64,000 nucleotides of DNA from positions 248,001 through 312,000 of the forward strand of contig CAKZYA010000061.1 in NCBI GenBank assembly GCA_937883755.1, given 5' to 3'. This DNA is from an uncultured Flammeovirgaceae bacterium. Lineage in GTDB: Bacteria; Bacteroidota; Bacteroidia; Cytophagales; Cyclobacteriaceae. Of this stretch, positions 44,201 to 54,329 are shown piece by piece. The stretch's first letter is position 1; each line of letters opens with the position of its first letter. A model generated the notes under the pieces. The model saw only the letters and a program-made list of their open reading frames with translations. It did no database searches and had not been told where the DNA came from. Both the position numbers and the translations under genes were made by a program.

Positions 44201-47200
44201 CTAGCGTTTCACTAAGCGTATGTCTGATCGAGGATATCCGTTATGGGCTACCTTCAGAACATACATGCCGGGCAGGAAACGATCCATCGGAATAGCAATC
44301 TCAGATTGCGGTATGGGTAATGAATACTGATGATTATATACCGGAAATCCTAGATGATCGTACAACCGCACTTCCAAAACACCTGTGGTAAACTCTTCAC
44401 TCAATTCTAAAGTGACTGAAGAAATGACTGGGTTTGGGTAAATCTTCAGCGAATCCTGAGCAGGTAGAATAGCTTCCGCTATGGCGATATTTTCCAGGCT
44501 AGCAGCAGGAGAAGTAAAGGCAGGAGAGTTATATCCTAAACTGGCCAAAAAGAAACCATCTTGTTCGATGTCATCAAAAGTTGCCCCCACACCGAAGGCA
44601 GCCCGTCCGGTAAGGCGGAGCTGATCTTCAGCTAACACACTGATATCAACTGGGGCATCACTTCCCGTCCCTCCGGCAGTTTTTATCCAACGTAACGCTC
44701 CCTTTGAGTCAAATTTACTGACAATAATATCTTCTTTACCCTTTGAGGTTAGCATTACCGCACCTACTTGTGTCTGATCGGTAAAAGTTGCCGTCACGTA
44801 GCTATTGCCCGCTGCATCGGTAACTAAACTTGGAGCTGTGGTTGACCCTTCAAACCATTGTTTTGCCCAACTGATGCTTTCACTGGTTGCATCTTTCATT
44901 AATTTAGCGACAAATAACCCGGTATTCAGCGGGGTTTGGGCTAGTTCACCCATTCCTTCCCAGGATCCAGTTACATAAATACTTCCTTGGTCGTCATGAT
45001 CAATATCGAAGATTTCAACTCTTTGATCATTATCAATGATATGGGTCTTTATGAGCGACCCTGAAGCATCAAACTGAATGATGAAGCTATCAAAATCATT
45101 CCCAGTAGCTGTGGAGTATGTGTCTCCGCCTATCGTAATCGTACCCCGTAAGGTGCCTGCTAAATAATTATTTCCATTGGTGTCAGCCGTAGCAGCATTT
45201 ATCTCAGCAACATCATTACTAGAAAAGCTTTTTGCCCATAACGCAGTGCCATCGGAGTCAAATTGCACCTGAAAACGATTGCCCGTATCAAGGGTAAAGT
45301 CGCCGAACCGGATAAATGAACCATTAAAACTACCACTGAGATACAGGCGATCTTGATGGTCAATTGCTAGAGCTGATCCTGAAGCGAAAGTTCTAGAAAG
45401 TCCATTACTTTCTCCTAACCGAAACCACATTAATGAACCTTCAGTGTCGAATTTGGCAATAAATGCATCTTCTTCCCAAAACTGGGATGTGAAACATGAA
45501 TCTCCAAAACAAATAAAATCAAAGGAGCCAGCCAAGTAGAGATGACCTTGGCTATCGGTTACAGCATCTACGATGGAAACTATTCCCGATGAAAAGCCTC
45601 TACTCCACAGCCTGCTTCCCAGTGCATCATACTTGGCGATAGTCGCAAAATCAGTAAGACTTTCAACGGTATAGCTATTTCCCTGAACATCTGTAGCGAG
45701 TACTCGCGTGCTAGCCGCATCATCGAGATCTTCACTCACCCACTGCCAGTCAGGAGCCGATGACAGCAGTGGCGAATCAATACCCGCTTTATAATTCTGT
45801 AGCACCTGGGCGGGAGAAAGTGCTTGGTTATAAACCGCCACTAAGTGGTAATCTCCTAGCCAAGGGCGTTCGCCACCAATTTCGTTCGCTAGTGCAAAAT
45901 GATAATCACTTCGCCAGGAAGAAAAATCGCCTGACCGGGTACCCCTTACTCCACCCAGACCATTGACGTAGAGCCTTTCGGAGCCGTCCGCAGCGTGAGT
46001 GAATACAATATGTTGCAACTGCGAGTAGTCATCAAGAATTTCGTCAATATCGGCGGATAGGCTAGGAATTCCGTTCTCATTATTCTCAGTGGTGTTGAGG
46101 CGGGCAATGTAAGTAAAAGCATCCCCACTTCCCGGTTCCTGACCGAGGGTAAACGCTCGTTGACTGGTATTACGTGACAGCGTCGCTATTCTGGCGGGGC
46201 CACCAAGCTCAGGATCAGAAGTTTTAATCCAGGCTTCTATAGTCACCTCATTTGTTTGCTTACAGGCTTGAATCAACTTCTTAGCCCGTTTGTTAGATTC
46301 AATCATGGTGGGTTGGTCAATACGCAATACGCCATTCCCTAACCAGGTAACTGCCGACTCATCGCCAATGGTAAGGTTCAAGGGAGTACCTACGCCAGAA
46401 ACATCTTTAATCACTTTTCCCGAACCTTCTTGGAAGGTGTATAGTACCTGTAAACTCTCGGTTACCCGCTTTGGTAACGGGGGCTCTTGGGAGAGCATCG
46501 CCACAAAAGGGCCACTAGCGGGTGCAGATCGCCCATCATCAAGAGGTATGGTTCTTGCAAATCCACTAATGCGTAGGTTGTTATCGCCAATAACCTCAAT
46601 AGCATTCACTTTGGTGAACCAGGCAAACCGTAAGGCACTCAATTGCTTGGTCCAAATTGATTTTCCGTCTATATCCAGCTTAGAGATAATTGCGTCTACA
46701 TCCTCCGGATTATTAAATATCAGACCTTCATCTAGACTATTGAATACCACATTGCCTACGGCAGCGATACCTTGGAAGTTGTACGCGACATACAGATGAT
46801 CGTTCTGAAACGTTAATGCTCCGTCACGCTCGCCCCTAGTGAAATATTGATAAGTAAATGGATGAACCCAGGTCGGTTCCCCTTGACTGTTGTATTTGAC
46901 CAAGAAGTCACGGGAGTTAAGATTGATACCTAAAAGCGACCCTCCTCCTTCTGCATAGTCCGATAGAATATAAAGATTATCTTGCTTATCAACGGCTAGA
47001 TCATGAATCCGAAGAGCTCCATCATTCTCGATTTCTTCGGCCCACATCAGTCCCCCTCCTGAATTGTATTTCGCCAGAAAACCGTCTTGTTCAGACGTAT
47101 TTTCTCGAGTGGAAAATGAAATACCACCAAAGCGCACATTTCCCTGAAATGCTCCTGTGATGTATATGTTCTGGGTTGCCCCTACCTGTAATCCGTCGAG

Positions 47201-48664
47201 TGCATGGGTAAAGTAATTATCTTCACTAAAATTACCCCCTGCCTGCGCCCAAAGTACTTCACCGGTCGAATTGTACTTAGCCAAAAACATATTACCTGAC
47301 TGCTGAGATACAGCGGTGCCATCTAGTGTAATATCTGACCCTCGGAAAAAGCCATTGACATAGACATGCCCATCTTTATCTAGGGCAATTTTATCACCTC
47401 GGGCATTTAACTCGAAGTTGCTCAGTGATCCCTCTAGCTTTCCATCTTGAAACCAGAGTAAACCTCCCTCTTCATCAAACTTTGCTAGGAAAAAAGTATA
47501 GTTAGTTGAAGAAAAATTTTGACCATCTAGCAAAATATCATCGTAGTAGCCAGTTAAATAAATATGGTTTTGGGAATCAATAGCCACATCAGAAACATGA
47601 AATAATACATCCTGGGTGACACCCTCTGCTCCCAGTTGCTTAGCCCATAGCAGGTGACCATATGTGTCATACTTAGCCAGAAAATAGATATTATCGAATT
47701 CACCTACTGTTTCTCGATACTCAAAGTAACCCGAAACATAGGTATTTCCTGATTCATCGGTAGCTAAATCAAAATCAGCCAATTCGTACCCGTACCAATC
47801 CAGTTCAAAATCAAATTCTTCAATTTTAGTGGCCCACTGAAAATCTGGGGCACGCTGTACTAATTCCGAACCTAGCGAAGCAGCTTGGTAGTTTTGTTGT
47901 ACTTGCTGAGGAGAAATAGCCTGATCATAGATGGCAGCCATGTAATATGTACCTAACCAGGGACGGTCTCCTCCTACTTCATTAGCTAGTCCCAACTGGT
48001 AGTCATTACGCCAACTACTGGTAGTTCCCATCCGGGTTTGGCTTGCTACCTCTTGACCATCTATGTAAATCTTCTCAGTACCATCGGCGGCGTGAGTAAA
48101 TACCACATGCTGTATCTGCAACTCTTCATATGGTTCTTGGATAGTGAATGCGGGAGCACCATAGGAATTATTCCCGCTAGTATTAAACCGAGTAAGATAT
48201 TCATAATTACTCGTATTGCTAGTCTGACCTAGCAATGCTGCGCTTTCGGTACGGGTTTGCGACAGCGTTATAATTCGGGCTGGGCCGTTTTGATTTATTG
48301 TAGCAGGCCGTATCCAAGCCTCAAGTGTTATTTCATCGGTGGCTTGGCAAGCCTCAATGAGTTTAGTAGCCGGAGAGCTAGTATGTACAAAGGTAGGTTG
48401 AGTGATTTCTAATCCACCCCCTCGAACCCAACGTACTCGACCTACGTTGGCAATGTCCAAGTTAAGCGGTTCACCAACGCCTGACACGTCTGATACAACA
48501 GAACCTTCCCCTTCCTGAAAGAAATAAAGGGCTTGTATTCCTTCGGTAATCCGCTCAACAGGAGTATTGGCTGCAGGCTGAGCAGATCCAGAAGATATGA
48601 AACAAAGAACGAGGGCTACCAAGTTGAGTCCAAAGCTTGTAAAAAAGTCGCATAGAGGCTTCAT
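44201..48664 (-). CDS. Giant secreted T9SS protein with duplicated LamG + propeller modules
   Basis: The 1487-residue protein has a signal peptide (ISSGSAQ). Two copies of a LamG/concanavalin-like domain follow (ALYFFQEGEGSVVSDVSGVG ... EAWIRPATINQNGPARI ... HVVFTHAADGTEKIYIDGQ; second copy near residues 735-960). After each comes a set of SBBP/NHL-like propeller repeats (DESGNTYVSGYF, SQNHIYLTGYY, KYNSTGEVLWAQ). The C-terminus is a T9SS sorting domain (IYPNPVISSVTLEL, GMYVLKVAHNG). Likely surface-attached, perhaps glycan-binding through LamG. A box pair lies 98 bp upstream. Confidence 0.92.
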   Translation of the reverse strand: MKPLCDFFTSFGLNLVALVLCFISSGSAQPAANTPVERITEGIQALYFFQEGEGSVVSDVSGVGEPLNLDIANVGRVRWVRGGGLEITQPTFVHTSSPATKLIEACQATDEITLEAWIRPATINQNGPARIITLSQTRTESAALLGQTSNTSNYEYLTRFNTSGNNSYGAPAFTIQEPYEELQIQHVVFTHAADGTEKIYIDGQEVASQTRMGTTSSWRNDYQLGLANEVGGDRPWLGTYYMAAIYDQAISPQQVQQNYQAASLGSELVQRAPDFQWATKIEEFDFELDWYGYELADFDLATDESGNTYVSGYFEYRETVGEFDNIYFLAKYDTYGHLLWAKQLGAEGVTQDVLFHVSDVAIDSQNHIYLTGYYDDILLDGQNFSSTNYTFFLAKFDEEGGLLWFQDGKLEGSLSNFELNARGDKIALDKDGHVYVNGFFRGSDITLDGTAVSQQSGNMFLAKYNSTGEVLWAQAGGNFSEDNYFTHALDGLQVGATQNIYITGAFQGNVRFGGISFSTRENTSEQDGFLAKYNSGGGLMWAEEIENDGALRIHDLAVDKQDNLYILSDYAEGGGSLLGINLNSRDFLVKYNSQGEPTWVHPFTYQYFTRGERDGALTFQNDHLYVAYNFQGIAAVGNVVFNSLDEGLIFNNPEDVDAIISKLDIDGKSIWTKQLSALRFAWFTKVNAIEVIGDNNLRISGFARTIPLDDGRSAPASGPFVAMLSQEPPLPKRVTESLQVLYTFQEGSGKVIKDVSGVGTPLNLTIGDESAVTWLGNGVLRIDQPTMIESNKRAKKLIQACKQTNEVTIEAWIKTSDPELGGPARIATLSRNTSQRAFTLGQEPGSGDAFTYIARLNTTENNENGIPSLSADIDEILDDYSQLQHIVFTHAADGSERLYVNGLGGVRGTRSGDFSSWRSDYHFALANEIGGERPWLGDYHLVAVYNQALSPAQVLQNYKAGIDSPLLSSAPDWQWVSEDLDDAASTRVLATDVQGNSYTVESLTDFATIAKYDALGSRLWSRGFSSGIVSIVDAVTDSQGHLYLAGSFDFICFGDSCFTSQFWEEDAFIAKFDTEGSLMWFRLGESNGLSRTFASGSALAIDHQDRLYLSGSFNGSFIRFGDFTLDTGNRFQVQFDSDGTALWAKSFSSNDVAEINAATADTNGNNYLAGTLRGTITIGGDTYSTATGNDFDSFIIQFDASGSLIKTHIIDNDQRVEIFDIDHDDQGSIYVTGSWEGMGELAQTPLNTGLFVAKLMKDATSESISWAKQWFEGSTTAPSLVTDAAGNSYVTATFTDQTQVGAVMLTSKGKEDIIVSKFDSKGALRWIKTAGGTGSDAPVDISVLAEDQLRLTGRAAFGVGATFDDIEQDGFFLASLGYNSPAFTSPAASLENIAIAEAILPAQDSLKIYPNPVISSVTLELSEEFTTGVLEVRLYDHLGFPVYNHQYSLPIPQSEIAIPMDRFLPGMYVLKVAHNGYPRSDIRLVKR

Positions 48665-48762
48665 AAAACAATAAGCTAAAAGTGAAACATAATATGTTTT
48701 GATCGGGATATTTATGATAAATATCTATTTTTGAAAATAGTCAAATGGAAAATTGATCAAAA

Positions 48763-48796
48763 TGATTTAGATCATCGCCTTATATAACTTGGAACA
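48763..48796 (-). promoter_or_regulatory. Box TGATTTAGATCA with weaker partner TAACTTGGAACA at +22
   Basis: The exact box at 48763-48774 is 98 bp upstream of the giant T9SS gene. The partner at 48785-48796 matches 6 of 8 positions, exactly 22 bp away, and closely resembles the 31965 box. Confidence 0.6.
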
Positions 48797-48880
48797 ATAG
48801 AGTTCATTTTGAAAGCAGATCTTATTGGCCTTTTGGAAGTAGCAAACCACGCTTTATAAATATTAAAACAGTTAGCTGAA

Positions 48881-49933
48881 TTAGCGGCAAAGACACCAGC
48901 GGTAATGGGTATTTGACGAGCCTGGTACTGATATTGATGGGAAGTTATTGACCAAAGAAGATGAGTGAGACTTTTTGACCAGTTCATAAATGTCATCCAG
49001 TTGCAAAGAATTGCCCCATTCGTCCGTTACCTCCAAATCGTAACGAAAATTTACCCTGGTTCCTACTGGAGCATAGTAATAAATGATCCAGGCCACTCCT
49101 TCAGGTGTTCCCACACAGCCGTTAGAATAGGCTTTTCCCAGTGTATTAGGATTAGTGGTCGGATGAATCATAGAACCGTATCGGATACCGTTAATCTCGG
49201 GTTCTAACCAAGGGATTTGGGGCATCATTGTGCGTTTTCCATCATCCCGCCGGGTAGTAGTGAATGGCTCACCTGAGACTGGATCGACAAAATAAGGATC
49301 TCGCTCAATCCGTACGATTTTACCGCTCCCAATAGGAGTACGTAGATCTACCACCCGTCCAGCGGTTTCCAGATATTTTCGCTCATCGCGACCTACCCTA
49401 GCTGGAAAAGTATGTAGCACCGAGTCGTGCCGATAAATCCTAAGCTTGAATTCGGGAATGTTCACATCGACTACCGTATGGCTAAGCTGCTGCTGGATTG
49501 TACTGGCTTCTTCTTGGGTAGGAATGCGGAGAATACTCTCTCTAGAAAGTACAATTATCTCCCGCTGATCATATACAAAAGTATCTTTAGCCGATTGCTG
49601 ATAATAGTCAGTGCTAACCAAAGTATCAATGATCCAAGAATTGGCCCAAACTAACAGATGCTCAGTGAGTGAGTAATCTACTAACGAATCATAGGTTGCT
49701 ACTATACTGTCCATAAACGGAAAGTAGTCTTTTACTCGGATATGTTGCGGCACCTGCATTTCGTAAGAAATCTTGTCGGGCTTCACCCGCGTGTCTTTGG
49801 GTTGTGAGCGTAAAGAATCCAAGGCAGGGCGATCAGCACTACTGGTGGTGGTTGGAGGGCGGACACAGGCATTCAGTAGAAAGAGCCCTAGGAGCACACA
49901 GGCCGTAATGACGCGGTTCGGTATACTATCCAC
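48881..49933 (-). CDS. L,D-transpeptidase lipoprotein (YkuD family)
   Basis: The 350-residue protein has a lipoprotein leader (LLNACV). Its YkuD catalytic domain contains RVGRDERKYL, DLRTPIGSGKIVRIERDP and the active-site segment MIHPTTNPNTLGKAYSNGCVG, with the nucleophilic Cys near residue 270. It would form 3-3 peptidoglycan cross-links or anchor proteins in the periplasm. It follows the Zn-ribbon gene by 3 bp. L,D-cross-linking is often raised in non-growing cells, in keeping with the regulon seen here. Confidence 0.92.
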   Translation of the reverse strand: MDSIPNRVITACVLLGLFLLNACVRPPTTTSSADRPALDSLRSQPKDTRVKPDKISYEMQVPQHIRVKDYFPFMDSIVATYDSLVDYSLTEHLLVWANSWIIDTLVSTDYYQQSAKDTFVYDQREIIVLSRESILRIPTQEEASTIQQQLSHTVVDVNIPEFKLRIYRHDSVLHTFPARVGRDERKYLETAGRVVDLRTPIGSGKIVRIERDPYFVDPVSGEPFTTTRRDDGKRTMMPQIPWLEPEINGIRYGSMIHPTTNPNTLGKAYSNGCVGTPEGVAWIIYYYAPVGTRVNFRYDLEVTDEWGNSLQLDDIYELVKKSHSSSLVNNFPSISVPGSSNTHYRWCLCR

Positions 49934-49936
49934 GAG

Positions 49937-50209
49937 CTACTTAGTAAAATGATGGTAATGATACGGAAAACGCTGGTGGCACTTCGGGCAATATATTTTA
50001 TTTTCGTGCTCTTCTTTCTGAAGATAGCTTCCAGTAAGATGTTCTTCTCCGAACTTTTGAATGAAGCTTTTCATCACTCGATGATTGTTCACCTCTATTT
50101 GAAGGTCCTTCATTGCATCGTGAAATTGACCTTCGTAAGATTGTTTCCCCCAGCAATTAGGGCATATCTCTTGAGGGCGCAGTAACTCATATTGAGCTTT
50201 ATCAATCAT
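49937..50209 (-). CDS. Small zinc-ribbon protein
   Basis: The 90-residue protein has two CxxC knuckles (CPNCWG near residue 16 and CPKCHQRF near residue 74), a His-rich end (YHYHHF) and a helical middle. It is probably a cytoplasmic zinc-binding protein. The family is not recognised. It is the first gene of the L,D-transpeptidase operon, with a box 35 bp upstream. Confidence 0.75.
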   Translation of the reverse strand: MIDKAQYELLRPQEICPNCWGKQSYEGQFHDAMKDLQIEVNNHRVMKSFIQKFGEEHLTGSYLQKEEHENKIYCPKCHQRFPYHYHHFTK

Positions 50210-50681
50210 GCTGCGATCTTAATCGAGAAAAAAACAAGAAGCAATGATCTATGTCATCGGTAGAATCTGTTTTAGCAATTATCTTTGATTATATCAAGTG
50301 AGAGATAAAAGGCAGGCTAATCACGGCCAGGCCGAGTAAACTTTTTTCTTGGAAACTGTTTCTCCGAAAGGAGAGCAGGGGAAAGGAACAGAGGTTTGTT
50401 CGGTCAGAAGGGGAACAACGATTTATTGTAGTGCAACCGGAAGTCATAATAACAGTAGCTTGGCGGATCATAGTTTTTACGGAAATTGTGAGCCGGAGCG
50501 GGTATCTACGTAAGTAGGTGCCCGTTTACAGTTCATACTGTTCCAATACATCCATATCTTGCCAAATATATCGCCTAAATCGGAAGAGCCCCCCGGTTAT
50601 CAGCTATTTTTAATACTTCTAAACTAATGATAGACCCAGCTATTTCGATAGACTTTTCATATCTTTCATGAGTCAACGACC
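50210..50681. other. Intergenic between divergent units
   Basis: The 472-bp region holds the box at 50245-50256 near its left end. A 60-codon minus-strand frame (50289-50471) has a hydrophobic end but no supporting start or spacing. I see no box near the metal-efflux side. Confidence 0.5.
50245..50256 (-). promoter_or_regulatory. Box TGATCTATGTCA
   Basis: An exact match, 35 bp upstream of the zinc-ribbon/L,D-transpeptidase operon, closer than the usual 45-100 bp. No partner at 22 bp. Confidence 0.55.
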
Positions 50682-51065
50682 ATGATACAAGCAGTACGAT
50701 ACTTTTTCTTACACTTATCCTTAGCATTGCTACTGGCTCATTCGTTAGTGCCTCACCAGCATGGGGTAGAAAACGAAACTCCATCATTCCAAAGTACTGC
50801 GGTGGCTAATCCTCTCAATGTATTTGATTGGCTAGCCTCCTTATTTCAACAAGACCTTGGGGAAGATCATCTGCAAAACTATCGTCCTTCGCCGGAATTC
50901 CTGGCCGTTTATCTCCTTCCGGGTTTGGATGCTACTAAACAAGAGGAGTACGATAACTGTCAGGTACTACTTCGGTCCCTAAGCTATATACCTTATCAAA
51001 CTCTCTTCCACGATCATCACTGGTCGCTCTCTGCTGTTAGTCGTGGCCCCCCGTCTCAAATATAA
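50682..51065 (+). CDS. Small His-containing exported protein preceding metal efflux genes
   Basis: The 127-residue protein has a signal-like N-terminus with SLVPHQHG just after it and a C-terminal HDHHW cluster. Small proteins of this type often precede CusA/CzcA operons in Bacteroidota. A metal-binding role is inferred from the His clusters and position only. The family name is uncertain. It starts 516 bp before the RND gene. Confidence 0.65.
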   Translation: MIQAVRYFFLHLSLALLLAHSLVPHQHGVENETPSFQSTAVANPLNVFDWLASLFQQDLGEDHLQNYRPSPEFLAVYLLPGLDATKQEEYDNCQVLLRSLSYIPYQTLFHDHHWSLSAVSRGPPSQI

Positions 51066-51197
51066 TCAGTACTGACATTGTTATTCTTCCCATCTAGTTC
51101 AAGAGAGGTGGATACTGTCAGTACCTGATTTAGCTCTTGCTAATTCATCCTAAGTTATCTAAACGCATACTCCGGGTCTTAGTACTGACTATCCGTC

Positions 51198-54100
51198 ATG
51201 ATCAATGCCATTATTACTTTTAGTGTAAGAAACAAGCTTGTTATCGCCTTGATGGTGCTGGCTCTTATTGGCTGGGGAGCTTACTCTTTTACCCAAATCC
51301 CCATAGGGGCTGTGCCAGATGTCACCAATAATCAGGTACAGGTAATTACCACCAGTCGTAATCTTTCTACTCAAGACATTGAGCAGTTTATCACCTATCC
51401 AATCGAGTTAGAGATGGCTAATATTCCCGGTGTTACTGAAATACGTTCGGTTTCTAAGTTCGGGCTTTCGGTAGTGACGGTCGTATTTGAAGATGACATG
51501 GGTACCTACTTACCCCGCCAGTTGATTGCTGAAAAACTCAAGTCAGCGCAGGAAAAAATACCCGTAGGCTTCGGTACTCCCATGATGGGCCCCATTACTA
51601 CTGGATTAGGGGAAATCTATCAGTATACCCTGGAAACGAAGCCGGGCTATCAGTACTCACCCATGGAACTTCGTACTATCCAGGACTGGATTGTGAAGCG
51701 TCAGCTTTCCGGTATTCCCGGAGTAGTAGAAGTAAACACCTGGGGTGGATTACTAAAGCAGTACGAGGTGGCGGTAAACCCAGAGCGACTTAATGCCTTA
51801 AATATAGCCATTACCGAAGTTTTTGAAGCACTGGAAAGTAATAACGATGTAGCCGGAGGCGGGTATATTGAACGTTACGATGAAAGCTATTTTGTGCGGG
51901 GCGAGGGGCTGATCGGAACACTAGAAGATATCCGCAGTATTGTCGTAACCCAGCGAGGAGGGGTTCCGGTGCTCATCAAAGACATTGCTGAGGTGCAGTT
52001 CGGCTCAGCTACCCGCTTCGGGGCCATTACCGGCAACGGTGAAGGCGAAAAAGTGTTGGGGCAGGTCATGATGCTGAAAGGAGCCAATTCCAATCAAGTA
52101 ATCGGGCGGGTTAAGGCGCGGGTAGCTGAAATACAGCAAAGTCTACCTGAGGGGGTCTACATCAACCCATTTTTAGAGCGAAGCGAGTTGATCGCTAAAA
52201 CTACGTCTACCGTAGCTGAGAATTTAGGTTTGGGGGCGTTAATCGTCATTTTTGTATTGGTGTTGTTGTTAGGTAATCCGCGAGCCGGGCTTATTGTTGC
52301 CTCGGTGATTCCCCTTTCGCTACTGTTTGGTATTTCTATGATGAACGTCTTTGGGGTTGCAGCCAACCTGATGAGCCTGGGAGCCATTGATTTCGGAATT
52401 ATCATTGACGGAGCGGTGATTATTGTAGAGTTTGTCGTGTTTCAGTTCACCCGGGAGCTAGCTAATGAAACTGATGCTTCGGTGATCAAATCGCAAGCTG
52501 TTCGCGACAAAATAACGATCCGAAGTGCCAGCCAAATGATGCGCGCGGCTATTTTTGGTCAGGTTATTATCCTCATCGTGTTTATTCCTATTCTGTCACT
52601 ATCGGGTATTGAGGGTAAGATGTTTCGCCCCATGGCGATATCCTTTGCTTTTGTTCTAATTGGGGCTATGCTGTTGGGGCTAACTTATATCCCCATGATT
52701 GCTTCGCTACTGATCCGCCCAGAAAAGAACCAGGAGAAGAGTATAGCCAACCGGGTAATGGACACTATCCGGGAAGCATACATTCCAGTGCTGCGCTGGT
52801 CGATTCGCCACCGGATGGTATCGCTATCCGTGGCCGGGGCGAGTCTGGGAGTCGTCGTATTGATCTTCGCTCATATGGGGGGAGAGTTCATTCCTACTCT
52901 AGATGAAGGCGATTATGTAGTGCAACCCGTACTCAAAACTGGCACCTCTTTAGGAAAGACCATTGACATCTCCACCCGCATCGAGCAAATACTGCTCGAC
53001 AGTTTTCCTGAAGTAGAACAGGTAGTAACGCGCATTGGTGCCGCCGAAGTACCTACCGACCCGATGGGAATGGAAGAGACAGATGCGATTATTAAACTAA
53101 TCCCTAAACAAGAGTGGACCAGTGCCCACAGCAAGGATGAACTAGCTGATCGGATGAAACAAGCCATGTCAGTAATTCCTGGCGTAGATTTTGAGTTCAC
53201 GCAGCCGATTGAAATGCGGTTTAACGAGCTGGTGACTGGGGTACGCGCCGACCTGGCGGTTAAAATTTACGGTGAAGACTTGGATATACTGTACGACCTG
53301 GCGCAGCAAGCAAGTCGGTTAGTAGAACCGGTGGAGGGAGCGGCCGATATTACCGTAGAGAAAGTAGTAGGCTTGCCCCAGATGCAAGTAAACTACCATC
53401 GCCCCAAGTTAGCACAATACGGACTCAACATTCGTGATTTAAACCAGATCGTCCAGATGGCTTTTGGCGGCAGCGTAGCCGGAACGGTCTTCGAGGGAGA
53501 GCGACGGTTTGATTTGGTCGTTCGTTTACAATCCGGCTATCGGCAAGATTTAGAACAGTTAAAAAACCTTTATGTAGACCTGCCTCAAGGTGGACGGGTA
53601 CCGTTACGCGAATTAGCGGACGTACAATACGATACCGGCCCGGCCAAGATATCTCGGGATGATACCCAGCGGCGCATTGTGGTGGGGGGCAATGTGCGTA
53701 ACCGCGACCTTCAGTCGTTGGTAGAAGAAATTCAGACCATCTTGTCAGAAAGATTAAAATTGCCTCCTGGCTACCGTGTTCAGTACGGCGGGCAGTTTGA
53801 AAATTTACAAAATGCTAAGCAACGGTTGCTGGTAGCAGTGCCCGTAGCCCTCTTCCTGATTTTATTTTTACTGTATTTAACGTTTCGTTCGCTCAGGCAA
53901 GCTCTGATGGTGTTTTCGGCGATTCCCCTCGCTGCTACGGGAGGAGTATTGCTCTTAGCATTACGTGATATACCCTTTAGCATTTCAGCGGGAGTGGGCT
54001 TTATTGCCCTCTTCGGTATTGCCGTACTCAATGGCATTGTTTTGATTGACTTCTTTAATGAATTGAAGGAAGAAGGGGTAAAAGAATTATCGGATCGGGT

Positions 54101-54329
54101 AGTGCAAGGAGCTTCCCAGCGATTGCGCCCGGTCTTGCTAACGGCTCTGACAGACATTCTGGGCTTTCTGCCCATGGCATTATCTACCTCGGCGGGTGCC
54201 GAAGTACAACGCCCCTTGGCTACCGTCGTGATCGGGGGGCTAATAACGGCAACGATACTCACCTTAATTGTACTTCCTTTGCTATATATCACATTTGAAA
54301 AAGCACAACCTCATGAAGCAGCTAATTAA
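51198..54329 (+). CDS. czcA: CzcA/CusA-family heavy-metal RND efflux pump
   Basis: The 1043-residue protein has the RND layout: span 1, a large periplasmic domain, spans 2-6, a second periplasmic domain, then spans 7-12. The fourth span carries DFGIIIDGAVI near residues 396-402, with the two Asp residues typical of CzcA/CnrA-type Co/Zn/Cd/Ni exporters rather than CusA. It exports metal cations with proton influx through a tripartite complex. Its 3' end overlaps the TolC-type gene by 17 bp. Confidence 0.93.
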   Translation: MINAIITFSVRNKLVIALMVLALIGWGAYSFTQIPIGAVPDVTNNQVQVITTSRNLSTQDIEQFITYPIELEMANIPGVTEIRSVSKFGLSVVTVVFEDDMGTYLPRQLIAEKLKSAQEKIPVGFGTPMMGPITTGLGEIYQYTLETKPGYQYSPMELRTIQDWIVKRQLSGIPGVVEVNTWGGLLKQYEVAVNPERLNALNIAITEVFEALESNNDVAGGGYIERYDESYFVRGEGLIGTLEDIRSIVVTQRGGVPVLIKDIAEVQFGSATRFGAITGNGEGEKVLGQVMMLKGANSNQVIGRVKARVAEIQQSLPEGVYINPFLERSELIAKTTSTVAENLGLGALIVIFVLVLLLGNPRAGLIVASVIPLSLLFGISMMNVFGVAANLMSLGAIDFGIIIDGAVIIVEFVVFQFTRELANETDASVIKSQAVRDKITIRSASQMMRAAIFGQVIILIVFIPILSLSGIEGKMFRPMAISFAFVLIGAMLLGLTYIPMIASLLIRPEKNQEKSIANRVMDTIREAYIPVLRWSIRHRMVSLSVAGASLGVVVLIFAHMGGEFIPTLDEGDYVVQPVLKTGTSLGKTIDISTRIEQILLDSFPEVEQVVTRIGAAEVPTDPMGMEETDAIIKLIPKQEWTSAHSKDELADRMKQAMSVIPGVDFEFTQPIEMRFNELVTGVRADLAVKIYGEDLDILYDLAQQASRLVEPVEGAADITVEKVVGLPQMQVNYHRPKLAQYGLNIRDLNQIVQMAFGGSVAGTVFEGERRFDLVVRLQSGYRQDLEQLKNLYVDLPQGGRVPLRELADVQYDTGPAKISRDDTQRRIVVGGNVRNRDLQSLVEEIQTILSERLKLPPGYRVQYGGQFENLQNAKQRLLVAVPVALFLILFLLYLTFRSLRQALMVFSAIPLAATGGVLLLALRDIPFSISAGVGFIALFGIAVLNGIVLIDFFNELKEEGVKELSDRVVQGASQRLRPVLLTALTDILGFLPMALSTSAGAEVQRPLATVVIGGLITATILTLIVLPLLYITFEKAQPHEAAN

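Noticed and set aside
50289-50471. 60-codon minus-strand frame with hydrophobic C-terminus
   Set aside because: The N-terminal half looks like random sequence and there is no box or neighbour fit.
53780-54292. 170-codon antisense frame within the CzcA-like gene
   Set aside because: A shadow of the highly biased RND coding sequence; no family features.
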